Positions 1 through 6,138 of a stretch of DNA of 17,641 nucleotides are shown in pieces. Where the stretch lies: contig NZ_JAVMKF010000254.1 of assembly GCF_031732815.1 (NCBI RefSeq), forward strand, positions 1-17,641, given 5' to 3'. Both the position numbers and the translations under genes were made by a program. The stretch's first letter is position 1. Each line of letters starts with the position of its first letter. The DNA is from Accumulibacter sp031732815 (lineage in GTDB: Bacteria > Pseudomonadota > Gammaproteobacteria > Burkholderiales > Rhodocyclaceae). The notes beneath the pieces are model-generated. The model saw only the letters and a list, made by a program, of their open reading frames with translations. It did no database searches and was not told the origin of the DNA.

Positions 1-94
1 CTTCGGCGCGCAGGCGGGTGAGAATCTGTTCCGAATCGACCAGCGCTTTCGGGCAACCGAGCGACACGACGCCGATTTTCTGCGCGCGACTCAT
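1..94 (-). CDS. rimO: RimO, ribosomal protein S12 methylthiotransferase (N-terminal fragment)
   Basis: Only the first 31 codons lie in the window; the gene runs off the left edge on the minus strand. The peptide begins MSRAQKIGVVSLGCPKALVD and carries the SLGCPKALVDSE signature that opens RimO. The cysteine in it is the first ligand of the N-terminal [4Fe-4S] cluster of the UPF0004 domain. RimO is a radical-SAM enzyme that adds a methylthio group to an aspartate of ribosomal protein S12. The ATG at 94 is chosen because the two ATGs just upstream are in other frames and because RimO proteins start a few residues before the VSLGCPK motif. The ribosome-binding site is weak. A paralogous MiaB is the alternative, but the CPKALVDSE wording fits RimO better. 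Confidence 0.88.
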   Translation of the reverse strand, partial: MSRAQKIGVVSLGCPKALVDSEQILTRLRAE

Positions 95-297
95 ACGCTG
101 GCCATCCACATCGAGCCTCGGCGACCGGCCAGCCATATCGGGAAGGGGAAAGGAAACGACACCTGAGCGCGTGCCTCAGTCAGTCTGGCTGGTTCGAGCA
201 TTTGCGTTTCGCCTGCAGGAAGAATTCGTCTTGGACATGGACGGCTCGGGACTATACCGAATTCGCTGGCACAGTGCGAGGCGCGAGCGGCACGCGC
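95..297. other. Intergenic gap upstream of rimO, no gene seen
   Basis: This 203-base stretch separates the end of the phosphatase-fold gene from the start of rimO, both on the minus strand. I see no convincing coding frame. A minus-strand TATAGT (complement of 251-256) could be a -10 element for rimO but has no good -35 partner. A small GC hairpin (arms 285-289 and 295-299) overlaps the stop codon of the upstream gene and has no T-tract. Confidence 0.4.
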
Positions 298-1164
298 TCA
301 GCCCGCCGCCGGCGCACGCGCGCCCTCGCCGCTCGGCGCAGCGCGCGTTTCATCGAGCATTTCGAGCTCGGCGATGAGCGGCGCATGATCCGAGCAGCGC
401 GCCCAGGCCAGGCCTTGTGGGACGTGTGTGTCGAGCACGCGGAAGCCACGCACGTAAATCCGGTCCAGCGTCAGCCAGGGAGCGAAGCTCGGGAAGGTGC
501 GCGCGACGCCGGCCGGCATCCGGCCGTCCGAGCGCCACGCCAGCAGGCGGTCGAGCAGACCCGGACTGGGTGATGCGGCGGGCGCCGCCGCGCCGACCTC
601 GGCGACGCCAAGGCGGGCGTGCAGGATCTCGTGCACGCGCTGCTGCCAATCGTTGAAGTCGCCGCCAATGATCAGCGGTGCCGTCGCCGGGACCTCGCGC
701 TCGACGAAGTCGGCGAGATAGCTTCCCTGGCGCAGGCGGCTGCGCTTGATCAGACCAAGGTGGACGCAGATCAGATGCACCTCGCGCCCGCGACCGCGAC
801 CACAACGCGTCACCGCGTGCAGCAACCCACGCTTCTCGAGCTGGTGATCGGAAATGTCATGGTTACTCGAGGTGACGATTCGATGCCGGGAAAGGATCGC
901 GTTGCCGTGGTGCCCGTGCGGGTAGGCGGCGTTCATACCGTAGGCGCTGTGCTGATACGCGCTGCCGGCGAGGAAATTGAGCTGCGTACCCAGCGGCTGG
1001 TCGGGATGGCGAGCCAGCCGCTCGTTGCGGTCCTGCACCTCCTGCAGGAAGACGATGTCGGCATCGATCGCCTGCAGCGCCTGGCGCACGTCGGCGATGC
1101 GCGGCCGACCGCGGATGCCGGTGACGCCCTTATGAATGTTGTACGTAGCGACCCTGAGTTTCAT
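298..1164 (-). CDS. Endonuclease/exonuclease/phosphatase family hydrolase
   Basis: This 288-residue protein has the full set of metal and catalytic motifs of the EEP (DNase I-like) fold. They are YNIHKG (Asn9), the QEV motif (Glu42), CVHLG (His135), GGDFND (Asp169, Asn171), LDRIYVRG (Asp234) and C-terminal SDHAPL (Asp259, His260). The fold hydrolyses phosphodiester or phosphomonoester bonds with a divalent metal. Closest in style are the small YbhP-like bacterial proteins, whose substrate is not firmly known. I start at the ATG at 1164 because MKLRVATYNIHKG is the usual beginning of the family; an in-frame start at 1251 would add 29 unrelated residues. No clear Shine-Dalgarno precedes 1164. 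There is no signal peptide, so it should be cytoplasmic. The last 18 residues are Ala/Gly-rich and probably disordered. It lies alone, 153 bases downstream of the marR-type gene on the same strand. Confidence 0.85.
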   Translation of the reverse strand: MKLRVATYNIHKGVTGIRGRPRIADVRQALQAIDADIVFLQEVQDRNERLARHPDQPLGTQLNFLAGSAYQHSAYGMNAAYPHGHHGNAILSRHRIVTSSNHDISDHQLEKRGLLHAVTRCGRGRGREVHLICVHLGLIKRSRLRQGSYLADFVEREVPATAPLIIGGDFNDWQQRVHEILHARLGVAEVGAAAPAASPSPGLLDRLLAWRSDGRMPAGVARTFPSFAPWLTLDRIYVRGFRVLDTHVPQGLAWARCSDHAPLIAELEMLDETRAAPSGEGARAPAAG

Positions 1165-1317
1165 CGTGAAAGCCGGTTCGGACGAAAGCGATGCGTGTTC
1201 ACGCCAGAACCTGGCAGGAACCGTCAGCCAGCCGACGCGAGCGGTACGCACGATGCGCTGCCGGCCAGCGCAGGCGGGCGTAGCGACGCCTAGCGGCGGC
1301 TCGTTGCGACGGCCGGA

Positions 1318-1905
1318 TCAAGGCCCCCCCCCTGGCGAAAACGATGGCTCGTCGGGCTCCGGCGCAGACCACTCGCGGCACACCCGGATCGTCTGCGCGC
1401 AACTTAACGTCTCACCGGTCAGTCCGCAGCGATAGCCGTCGCCGGTGTCGATGAAGTGCGCGCACTGCCGGCACTGGCCGAAGACGCGGTAGCGATTGAG
1501 TCTCTGCAGCGCCGCCAGAACGCGCCGGAGGTCCTCCGCGAAGACCTCCGGGTCGTTGCCGGCAGCGCGCAGCGCCTGATCGACGCGGCGCGGCCAGCTT
1601 GCCGCGAGGATGGCCTCGCCGGCTGTCGTGAGAACCAGATGAATTCGCTTGCCGTGCCGCGAATCGGCTTCGCGGACGATCAGGCCACGCCGTTCGAGGA
1701 CGCTCAAGGTCTGCGAAACGGTGCCGCGCGTGATCCCCAGATAGTCGGCAACGGCGATCGGCAGGTCGCTGTAGCGATTGGCCTGCGCCAGATAGCTCAA
1801 CACCTGCAGATGCACCGGGAGCAGGCCGTGACGGGCGGCATCCTCGCGCACCAGTTGATGGATCAGCGCGGCCAGGCGCTCGAAAACGAAAGTGGCCGGA
1901 ATCAT
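1318..1905 (-). CDS. MarR-family transcriptional regulator with cysteine-rich C-terminal tail
   Basis: This 195-residue protein has a winged-helix MarR core at about residues 5-135. The recognition region reads ADYLGITRGTVSQTLSVLER (53-72), followed by the wing around DSRHGKRIHLVLT. After the core comes a tail with five cysteines at 145, 148, 160, 169 and 176 (C-x2-C-x11-C-x8-C-x6-C), which looks like a Zn or redox-active site and is not part of the standard fold. The ATG at 1905 is chosen because the core begins at once; the longer frame to 2028 would translate the operator palindrome. No ribosome-binding site is seen. A possible -10 (TACATT, 1917-1912) ends only 6 bases before the ATG, so the message may be leaderless. 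The divergent neighbour is a CPVC thioredoxin-like gene, suggesting a thiol- or metal-sensing repressor (inference). The effector is unknown. Confidence 0.85.
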   Translation of the reverse strand: MIPATFVFERLAALIHQLVREDAARHGLLPVHLQVLSYLAQANRYSDLPIAVADYLGITRGTVSQTLSVLERRGLIVREADSRHGKRIHLVLTTAGEAILAASWPRRVDQALRAAGNDPEVFAEDLRRVLAALQRLNRYRVFGQCRQCAHFIDTGDGYRCGLTGETLSCAQTIRVCREWSAPEPDEPSFSPGGGP

Positions 1906-1934
1906 CCGCGTAATGTATCGCCTCGAAGCACTGC

Positions 1935-1964
1935 TTGACAAGTGGCCACGAGCCGCGTTATCGT
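1935..1964 (+). promoter_or_regulatory. Probable sigma-70 promoter of the thioredoxin-like gene
   Basis: A perfect -35 TTGACA (1935-1940) is followed after 18 bases by TATCGT (1959-1964), a four-of-six match to the -10 consensus. Transcription would start near 1971, inside the palindromic operator, leaving a leader of about 75 bases before the ATG at 2048. On the opposite strand TTGTCA (1941-1936) and TACATT (1917-1912), also 18 apart, could serve the marR-type gene, so the two -35 boxes would overlap. This is by-eye matching only. Confidence 0.5.
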
Positions 1965-1997
1965 CGTTTATGCATCGACTCGATGCATAAACGACGA
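1961..1997. promoter_or_regulatory. Perfect palindromic operator (18-bp arms) for the MarR-type regulator
   Basis: The left arm TCGTCGTTTATGCATCGA (1961-1978) and the right arm at 1980-1997 are exact reverse complements around one central base (1979). MarR dimers bind palindromes of this kind. The site overlaps the -10 and the expected transcription start of the rightward promoter, so binding should block the thioredoxin-like gene. It lies upstream of the proposed marR -35, so self-repression is less obvious. The same sequence could fold as a hairpin in the transcript. Confidence 0.75.
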
Positions 1998-2047
1998 AGC
2001 CGTACTCGTCTGCCCACCACCGCGTCACCTAGCCAAAGGAGTTCATC

Positions 2048-2281
2048 ATGAGTCAAGCCATTTTCTTCCACGCCGGTTGCCCGGTCTGCGTTTCGGCCGA
2101 ACAGCAGTTTGCCGGGTCACTCGATCCGGCCCGCTACCAGGTCGAGGTCGTCCACCTCGGCGAAAACACCAGCCGCGTCGGCGAAGCCGAAGCCCTCGGC
2201 GTACAGTCGGTGCCAGCAATGGTCATCGACGGCCAGGTGTTTCACATCAACTTCGGAGCGCCGCTCAGCGCGCTGAAGTAG
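2048..2281 (+). CDS. Small thioredoxin-like protein (CPVC active site)
   Basis: This 77-residue protein has a minimal thioredoxin/glutaredoxin fold. A first strand (AIFFHAG) leads to the active-site CPVC (Cys11, Cys14). The cis-proline segment follows as SVPAMVIDG (Pro56), then a last strand QVFHINFG. The likely role is cytoplasmic dithiol-disulfide exchange on an unknown partner. No signal peptide is present. The start is well supported by AAAGGAG at 2037-2043, just upstream of the ATG. It is divergent from the Cys-rich MarR-type regulator, and the palindromic operator lies in its promoter, so it is the likely main target of that regulator. At 77 residues it is shorter than thioredoxin (about 105) but normal for the small thioredoxin_3/glutaredoxin-like group. 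Confidence 0.85.
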   Translation: MSQAIFFHAGCPVCVSAEQQFAGSLDPARYQVEVVHLGENTSRVGEAEALGVQSVPAMVIDGQVFHINFGAPLSALK

Positions 2282-2320
2282 GCCAGCGGCCGCCCGGCAA
2301 GCGCCCCGCCGGTGCCCGGG

Positions 2321-2365
2321 CGTCGGTGACCGACCGGCGGCCGCCGGCCCGGTCACCGGTCGACG
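2321..2365. terminator. Strong GC hairpin after the thioredoxin-like gene
   Basis: Arms GGTGACCG (2325-2332) and CGGTCACC (2350-2357) are exact complements. They enclose a second self-complementary block, CCGGCGGCCGCCGG (2334-2347). CGTC (2321-2324) and GACG (2362-2365) can extend the base past a short bulge. There is no T-run after it, so it is not a classical intrinsic terminator. It may still separate the thioredoxin-like transcript from the hydrolase gene downstream. Confidence 0.4.
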
Positions 2366-2404
2366 ATCGGCAAACCGCCGAATGGCTGGCGGAAATCGTC
2401 GCTC

Positions 2405-2413
2405 TGCTATACT
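2405..2413 (+). promoter_or_regulatory. Extended -10 promoter element of the MBL-fold hydrolase gene
   Basis: TGCTATACT is an extended -10 box (TGn followed by TATACT, five of six to consensus). No good -35 is visible 17 bases upstream, which is usual for extended -10 promoters. Transcription would begin near 2420, about 37 bases before the ATG at 2457. Confidence 0.5.
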
Positions 2414-2456
2414 GCGCGCTCGCTCCTTCACGCCGCCGCCGGCGAGCCGCCAAGCC

Positions 2457-3089
2457 ATGAAATACCAGATCATCCCGGTCACGCCTTTCGAGCAGAACTG
2501 CAGCCTCCTCTGGTGCGAGGAAACGCAGCGAGCGGCGCTGGTCGATCCGGGCGGCGACGTCTCCCGCATATTGCGTGCAGTCGAGGCCAAGGGCGTCACG
2601 CTCGAGAAGATCCTGGTCACACACGGCCATGTCGATCATGCCGGCGCGGTCGCCGAACTGGCCAGCCGCCTGTCGCTGCCGATCGAAGGACCGCAACGCG
2701 AAGACCGCTTCTGGATTGATGGAATGCCGCAGCAAAGCCGGATGTTCGGTCTGGCCAGCGCGCGCGCATTCACCCCCGACCGCTGGCTGGAACAGGACGA
2801 CGAGGTGACTTTCGGCAAGGTCACGCTGGCCGTTCTGCACTGCCCTGGACATACCCCCGGGCACGTGGTCTTCTTCGACCAGCGCAGTCGTCTGGCGATC
2901 GTCGGCGACGTGCTTTTTCAAGGCTCGATCGGCCGTACCGATTTCCCGAAAGGCGACTACGACACGCTGATCACGTCGATCCGCACGCGCCTGTGGCCGC
3001 TGGGCGACGACGTGGTGTTCATTCCCGGGCACGGACCCATCTCGACGATTGGCGTCGAACGGCGGACCAACCCGTTCTGCGGCGATTGA
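2457..3089 (+). CDS. MBL-fold metallo-hydrolase, YcbL / type II glyoxalase II-like
   Basis: This 210-residue protein carries the full metallo-beta-lactamase signature. It has THGHVDH (residues 55-61; His56, His58, Asp60, His61), then GHTPGH (His132), GDVLF (Asp151) and PGHGP (His192). Together these bind two metal ions. The length and the opening MKYQIIPVTPFEQNCSLLWCEE match the YcbL subgroup, in which Salmonella YcbL has glyoxalase II activity on S-lactoylglutathione. It lacks the extra C-terminal helical domain of classical GloB. The ATG at 2457 is chosen because the family begins right there; the in-frame start at 2382 adds an unrelated basic stretch. No signal peptide is seen, so the protein is cytoplasmic. 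The Shine-Dalgarno is weak. Detoxification of thioesters is the best guess; persulfide dioxygenase is less likely because of the glyoxalase-like start. Confidence 0.85.
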   Translation: MKYQIIPVTPFEQNCSLLWCEETQRAALVDPGGDVSRILRAVEAKGVTLEKILVTHGHVDHAGAVAELASRLSLPIEGPQREDRFWIDGMPQQSRMFGLASARAFTPDRWLEQDDEVTFGKVTLAVLHCPGHTPGHVVFFDQRSRLAIVGDVLFQGSIGRTDFPKGDYDTLITSIRTRLWPLGDDVVFIPGHGPISTIGVERRTNPFCGD

Positions 3090-3109
3090 GCAGCCCTTCC
3101 GGAGTGTTC

Positions 3110-3133
3110 GAGCGGCGCGCGTGGCGCCCGCTC
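3110..3133. terminator. Hairpin between convergent genes, possible bidirectional terminator
   Basis: GAGCGGCGC (3110-3118) pairs with the segment 3124-3133, with one bulged C, around a five-base loop. It lies between the convergent hydrolase and XRE-type genes and overlaps the stop codon of the latter. No T-tract follows on either strand, so the role is uncertain. Confidence 0.3.
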
Positions 3134-3881
3134 AATCCGCCGCGCGCGTCCCGGCTTGCCCGCCCTGCACCAGATGGCGGGCGCGCATGGCCATCGCCAT
3201 GGCGAATGCCGCCTGGGTAAAGCTCAGGATCTCGGCAAATTCCTCGTCGCTCAGGCTGCGCGCATCGTCGCTGCTGCGGTAGACATTGACGAACTGGTGT
3301 TCGCGCACCGTCTGCAGAATCAGCTTGCCGACGCCGAGCGCTTCGAGGCTCTCCCACAGCTCGGGGTTTGAACTGCGCGTCAGGCGCATGACGAAACCGA
3401 TCGGATCGTTGCGGCCAAAAACGGCAGCCAGGCGCAGAATCACTTCGAACGAGAGCGCCATCCGGCCGTTCTCCAGCGCCTCGATCAGCGACGGATCGTC
3501 GAGCCTGATCGCCGCGCCGACTTCGGCGATCGTCATTCCCGCCGCCTCGCGCGTCGAGCGCAGCAGCGCGCCGGTCTTCGCCCAGGCGGCAGATTGCGGC
3601 ACGCTGGGCAGAACCGCCTTCAGCACCTCGCCCGCCGCTTCCAGCGGCTGACCGTCGCGCAAGGCGCGCGAGACCTTGCCCGCGGTCTGCAGCGTGCGTC
3701 CGGCAACGCCGGTCGCCGCGCTCAGGTCGAGCAAGCGGCCGGCCATCGCGCACACCTGATCAACCAGCCCGGGCTCGTCAGTCTCGGCCGCAGCCGGCTT
3801 CGCCTTGCCGGCTGCCGCCAAACTCGACCGTTTGACGGCGGCTGCCTTGCGTTTCTCCGGTGGGGACGATGACTGGCTCAT
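3132..3881 (-). CDS. XRE-type helix-turn-helix protein with basic N-terminal tail
   Basis: This 249-residue protein has three parts. Residues 1-35 are Lys/Ala/Ser-rich and probably disordered. Residues 36-100 are helical (LVDQVCAMAGRLLDLSAATG and onward). Residues 103-158 form a Cro/CI-like helix-turn-helix, TGALLRSTREAAGMTIAEVG then DDPSLIEALENGRMALSFEV. The C-terminal 90 residues are helical with no domain I recognise and end in a Met/Ala-rich helix. The start at 3881 follows AAGGG; the longer frame to 3977 would read into the tRNA-Cys gene and is rejected. It lies 68 bases downstream of tRNA-Cys on the same strand and may be read through from the tRNA promoter. The target is unknown. A role in DNA binding is likely, but the helical flanks leave room for a structural or nucleoid-type role. 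Confidence 0.75.
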   Translation of the reverse strand: MSQSSSPPEKRKAAAVKRSSLAAAGKAKPAAAETDEPGLVDQVCAMAGRLLDLSAATGVAGRTLQTAGKVSRALRDGQPLEAAGEVLKAVLPSVPQSAAWAKTGALLRSTREAAGMTIAEVGAAIRLDDPSLIEALENGRMALSFEVILRLAAVFGRNDPIGFVMRLTRSSNPELWESLEALGVGKLILQTVREHQFVNVYRSSDDARSLSDEEFAEILSFTQAAFAMAMAMRARHLVQGGQAGTRAAD

Positions 3882-3949
3882 GACTGGCCCTTGGTGAGGC
3901 ATGCGTACCCGGCAGCTTTGGCCGGATCGCTGCTGGCTGCCTGGCTGAC

Positions 3950-4023
3950 TGGAGGCGCGAGCGGGAGTCGAACCCACCTACACGGATTTGCAGTCCGGTG
4001 CATAACCGCTTTGCTATCGCGCC
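3950..4023 (-). tRNA. tRNA-Cys (anticodon GCA)
   Basis: On the minus strand the sequence starts GGCGCGAT and ends in a T discriminator plus encoded CCA. The acceptor stem GGCGCGA pairs with TCGCGCC. The anticodon loop CTGCAAA holds GCA (complement of 3989-3991), and the T-arm GGTTCGACTCC is intact. Length is 74 with CCA. A U discriminator and GCA anticodon are diagnostic for cysteine. Confidence 0.95.
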
Positions 4024-4043
4024 GCACTCACTTGAAAGACAGA

Positions 4044-4107
4044 CTCCGCCAACCACCTGGGATAGTGCTGCTGAATCGCGACCGGGCATGTCGCTGGTCT
4101 GGCGGAG
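4044..4107. repeat. Inverted repeat in the tRNA spacer
   Basis: CTCCGCCA (4044-4051) and TGGCGGAG (4100-4107) are exact complements, 48 bases apart, between tRNA-Gly and tRNA-Cys. In the co-transcript they could form a stem presenting the two tRNAs for RNase processing. This is inference only. Confidence 0.35.
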
Positions 4108-4111
4108 AATC

Positions 4112-4187
4112 TGGAGCGGGAGAAGAGTCTCGAACTCTCGACCTATACCTTGGCAAGGTATCGCTCTACCAACTGAGCTACTCCCGC
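4112..4187 (-). tRNA. tRNA-Gly (anticodon GCC)
   Basis: On the minus strand the sequence begins GCGGGAGTAGCTCAGTTGGT and ends CTCCCGC, T, CCA. The D-arm, the anticodon loop with GCC (complement of 4152-4154) and the GAGTTCGAGACTC T-arm are all intact. Length is 76 with encoded CCA. It is the first gene of a Gly-Cys tRNA transcript. Confidence 0.96.
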
Positions 4188-4202
4188 ATGAAGCGAGTGC
4201 GC

Positions 4203-4230
4203 ATTATAAAGGCCTGGAGAGGCCTGTCAA
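4203..4230 (-). promoter_or_regulatory. Consensus sigma-70 promoter of the tRNA-Gly/tRNA-Cys unit
   Basis: Read on the minus strand, TTGACA (4230-4225) and TATAAT (4208-4203) are both perfect consensus boxes, 16 bases apart. A GC-rich discriminator (GCGCAC) follows, as is typical of stringently controlled stable-RNA promoters. tRNA-Gly begins 15 bases after the -10. The spacer itself holds two AGGCCT copies. Confidence 0.88.
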
Positions 4231-4296
4231 CCGCCAGCGCAAACGAAGGCGCGCGGCGCTTGCCTGCCGGGCGCGCCTCGGGTAAGGTGATGATCG

Positions 4297-6015
4297 ATGA
4301 ATACCCCCGAAACGACCGCCGACCTGTTGCAGAAACTGAGCAAGGATCTGGCGCGCAAACGGGCCCTGCTGGTCGACCGTTACCCGAATGCACGCAGTTC
4401 GCTGCGCCTGATGCTCGCTGCGCTCGGCATCACCGCCGTGCATAACGCCAGCACTTCCGCTGAAGTGCTGCGCCAAGTCAGGACACATCGTTTCGACCTC
4501 GTTCTCTCCGACTATCTGCTGGAAGACGGGCGCGACGGCCACCAACTGCTCGAGGAGCTGCGCCAGCAACACCTGCTCCCGCTATCGGCGGTGTTCATGC
4601 TGATCACCGGCGAGCGCACCTACCACAACGTCGTTTCGATTGCCGAACTGGCGCCCGACGACTATCTGATCAAGCCGTTCACGGCCGACGAACTGCACGC
4701 CAGACTGGCCCGCGCGTTGTACAAGAAGACCTTTTTTGCCGCGGTCTACGAGCACCTGGAGAACGGCGCCTTCGTCAACGCGCTGGCCGCTTGCGAACGC
4801 CTGGGCAAGCTGGAGAGCGGTTTCCATTTCGACGTGCTGCGCATCAAGGGCGAAATCCTGAATAGCCTCGGCCGGCATGGCGAAGCCCAGGTCGTCTATC
4901 AGCAGGTGCTCGCCCAACGCGCGTTACCGTGGGCGCGCATGGGACTGGCGATTGCCTTGCGCGGCCAGCAGCAACTCGCCGAGGCGGAGGTTTTCGCGCA
5001 GTCACTGGTGGACGATTACCCGGAATTCACCGCCGCCTACGATTTCCTCGCCGAAGTGCGCGAAGAGCTGGGCAAGCCGGGCGAGGCGCAGAAGGTTCTT
5101 CAGCAAGCCGCTGCCATCTCGCCGAACAATTCGCTCAGGCAGCGGCTGGTCGGCGACATGGCGACGCGCAACAACGATCTGACGACGGCCGAACGCGCCT
5201 ACGGCAAGGTCATCGAACGGCGCCGCGGTTCGTCGCTGAAGAGCATCGACGACTACACCAATCTGGCGCGCGTGATGCTCGAACGCGGGGCGACCGAAGG
5301 CGCCCGCCGGGTAACCGACGAAATGCGCCGCAACTGGCGCGGCAACCGGCCGGGAGAACTGGCCGCGCTGATCATGGAAAGCCTCTGCGCGAGCAAGGAG
5401 GGCGACCAGGCGAAGGCGCGCGCGGCGGTTGAACAGGCGCTCGTGCTGCACGAAGCGCTGCGTGACGAAGGCGCCAGCACGCAGGTTTCCGAGAAGCTGG
5501 CGCTCGATCTGACGCACGCCTGCCTGGCCACCGGCAACGACGAAGCAGCGCACCAGATCGCCCGCCAGGTGGCAGCCGAGCACCACGAGAACAGCAGCGT
5601 GATCACGCTGGTCGGCGACATCTACGCCAAGACCGGCAAACAGCAGGACGGTCAGGCGCTGCTCGCCGAGGTCGGAAGGGAAATCGTCGAACTGAACAAT
5701 CGGGGTGTCCTGGCTGCACGCAGCGGCGACCTGGAAGGCTCGGCACGCCTGTTGATGGAAGCGGCGGAACGCGTGCCTAACCTGCAGTTCCTGGTCAACG
5801 CGACGAAAGCCGTCTTTGCTCTGCTCGACCGCAGAGGCTGGGACCCGGTGCTCGCCAAGCGCGGTCTGCGTTACCTCGAGCTGGCGCAGAGCAAGGACAT
5901 GCGCAACCCGCGCGTGCTCGCCGCGCGCGAGGTTTACCAGAAGGTCGCCAGCAAGTACGGCATCGCCATTCAGTCGTTTGCCCCCATACGACGCAGCGGC
6001 CGTTCAGGCGTCTAG
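4297..6015 (+). CDS. Response regulator with TPR output (receiver domain + tetratricopeptide array)
   Basis: This 572-residue protein starts with a CheY-like receiver (about residues 20-140). Asp72 in LVLSDY is the phosphoacceptor, Thr104 and Lys126 (YLIKPF) are the switch residues, and Asp27 belongs to the acidic pocket. From about 145 to the end it is all helical. TPR-like pairs are clear at residues 150-300 (for example LNSLGRHGEAQVVYQQVLAQ and FLAEVREELGKPGEAQKVLQ) and recur to about 500. No DNA-binding, enzymatic or c-di-GMP domain is present, so the output is presumably protein-protein contact. Its kinase is not nearby. AAGG at 4284-4287 sets the ATG. It is divergent from the tRNA unit and 123 bases before hypX, which has its own promoter, so a link to hydrogen sensing is not implied. 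TPR-containing response regulators are known in proteobacteria, but their partners are mostly unknown. Confidence 0.88.
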   Translation: MNTPETTADLLQKLSKDLARKRALLVDRYPNARSSLRLMLAALGITAVHNASTSAEVLRQVRTHRFDLVLSDYLLEDGRDGHQLLEELRQQHLLPLSAVFMLITGERTYHNVVSIAELAPDDYLIKPFTADELHARLARALYKKTFFAAVYEHLENGAFVNALAACERLGKLESGFHFDVLRIKGEILNSLGRHGEAQVVYQQVLAQRALPWARMGLAIALRGQQQLAEAEVFAQSLVDDYPEFTAAYDFLAEVREELGKPGEAQKVLQQAAAISPNNSLRQRLVGDMATRNNDLTTAERAYGKVIERRRGSSLKSIDDYTNLARVMLERGATEGARRVTDEMRRNWRGNRPGELAALIMESLCASKEGDQAKARAAVEQALVLHEALRDEGASTQVSEKLALDLTHACLATGNDEAAHQIARQVAAEHHENSSVITLVGDIYAKTGKQQDGQALLAEVGREIVELNNRGVLAARSGDLEGSARLLMEAAERVPNLQFLVNATKAVFALLDRRGWDPVLAKRGLRYLELAQSKDMRNPRVLAAREVYQKVASKYGIAIQSFAPIRRSGRSGV

Positions 6016-6035
6016 GCCGACGCGGGGTAGCCGGT

Positions 6036-6065
6036 TTGACGTCTGCGGCGCCACTCACATAAGAT
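6036..6065 (+). promoter_or_regulatory. Probable sigma-70 promoter of the hypX-hoxABC operon
   Basis: TTGACG (6036-6041) and TAAGAT (6060-6065) are 18 bases apart, matching five and four of six consensus bases. The start would fall near 6072, giving a leader of about 67 bases. I see no sigma-54 -24/-12 element here, so this operon is probably expressed without needing its own activator HoxA. Confidence 0.5.
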
Positions 6066-6138
6066 GACCGCACGACGGGCGGGCCCTCCTCCGTCGGCCA
6101 GGACAGGAACATTCCGGGAACGATACGATTGCCGAGCG

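Noticed and set aside
266..281. TGGCAC motif resembling a sigma-54 -24 element
   Set aside because: The required TTGC(A/T) is absent at the proper distance (GAGG is found), and it lies at the 3' end of a minus-strand gene.
4260..4288. TTGCCT-N17-TAAGGT as a promoter of the TPR response regulator
   Set aside because: The supposed -10 coincides with the ribosome-binding site eight bases before the ATG; the match is probably chance.
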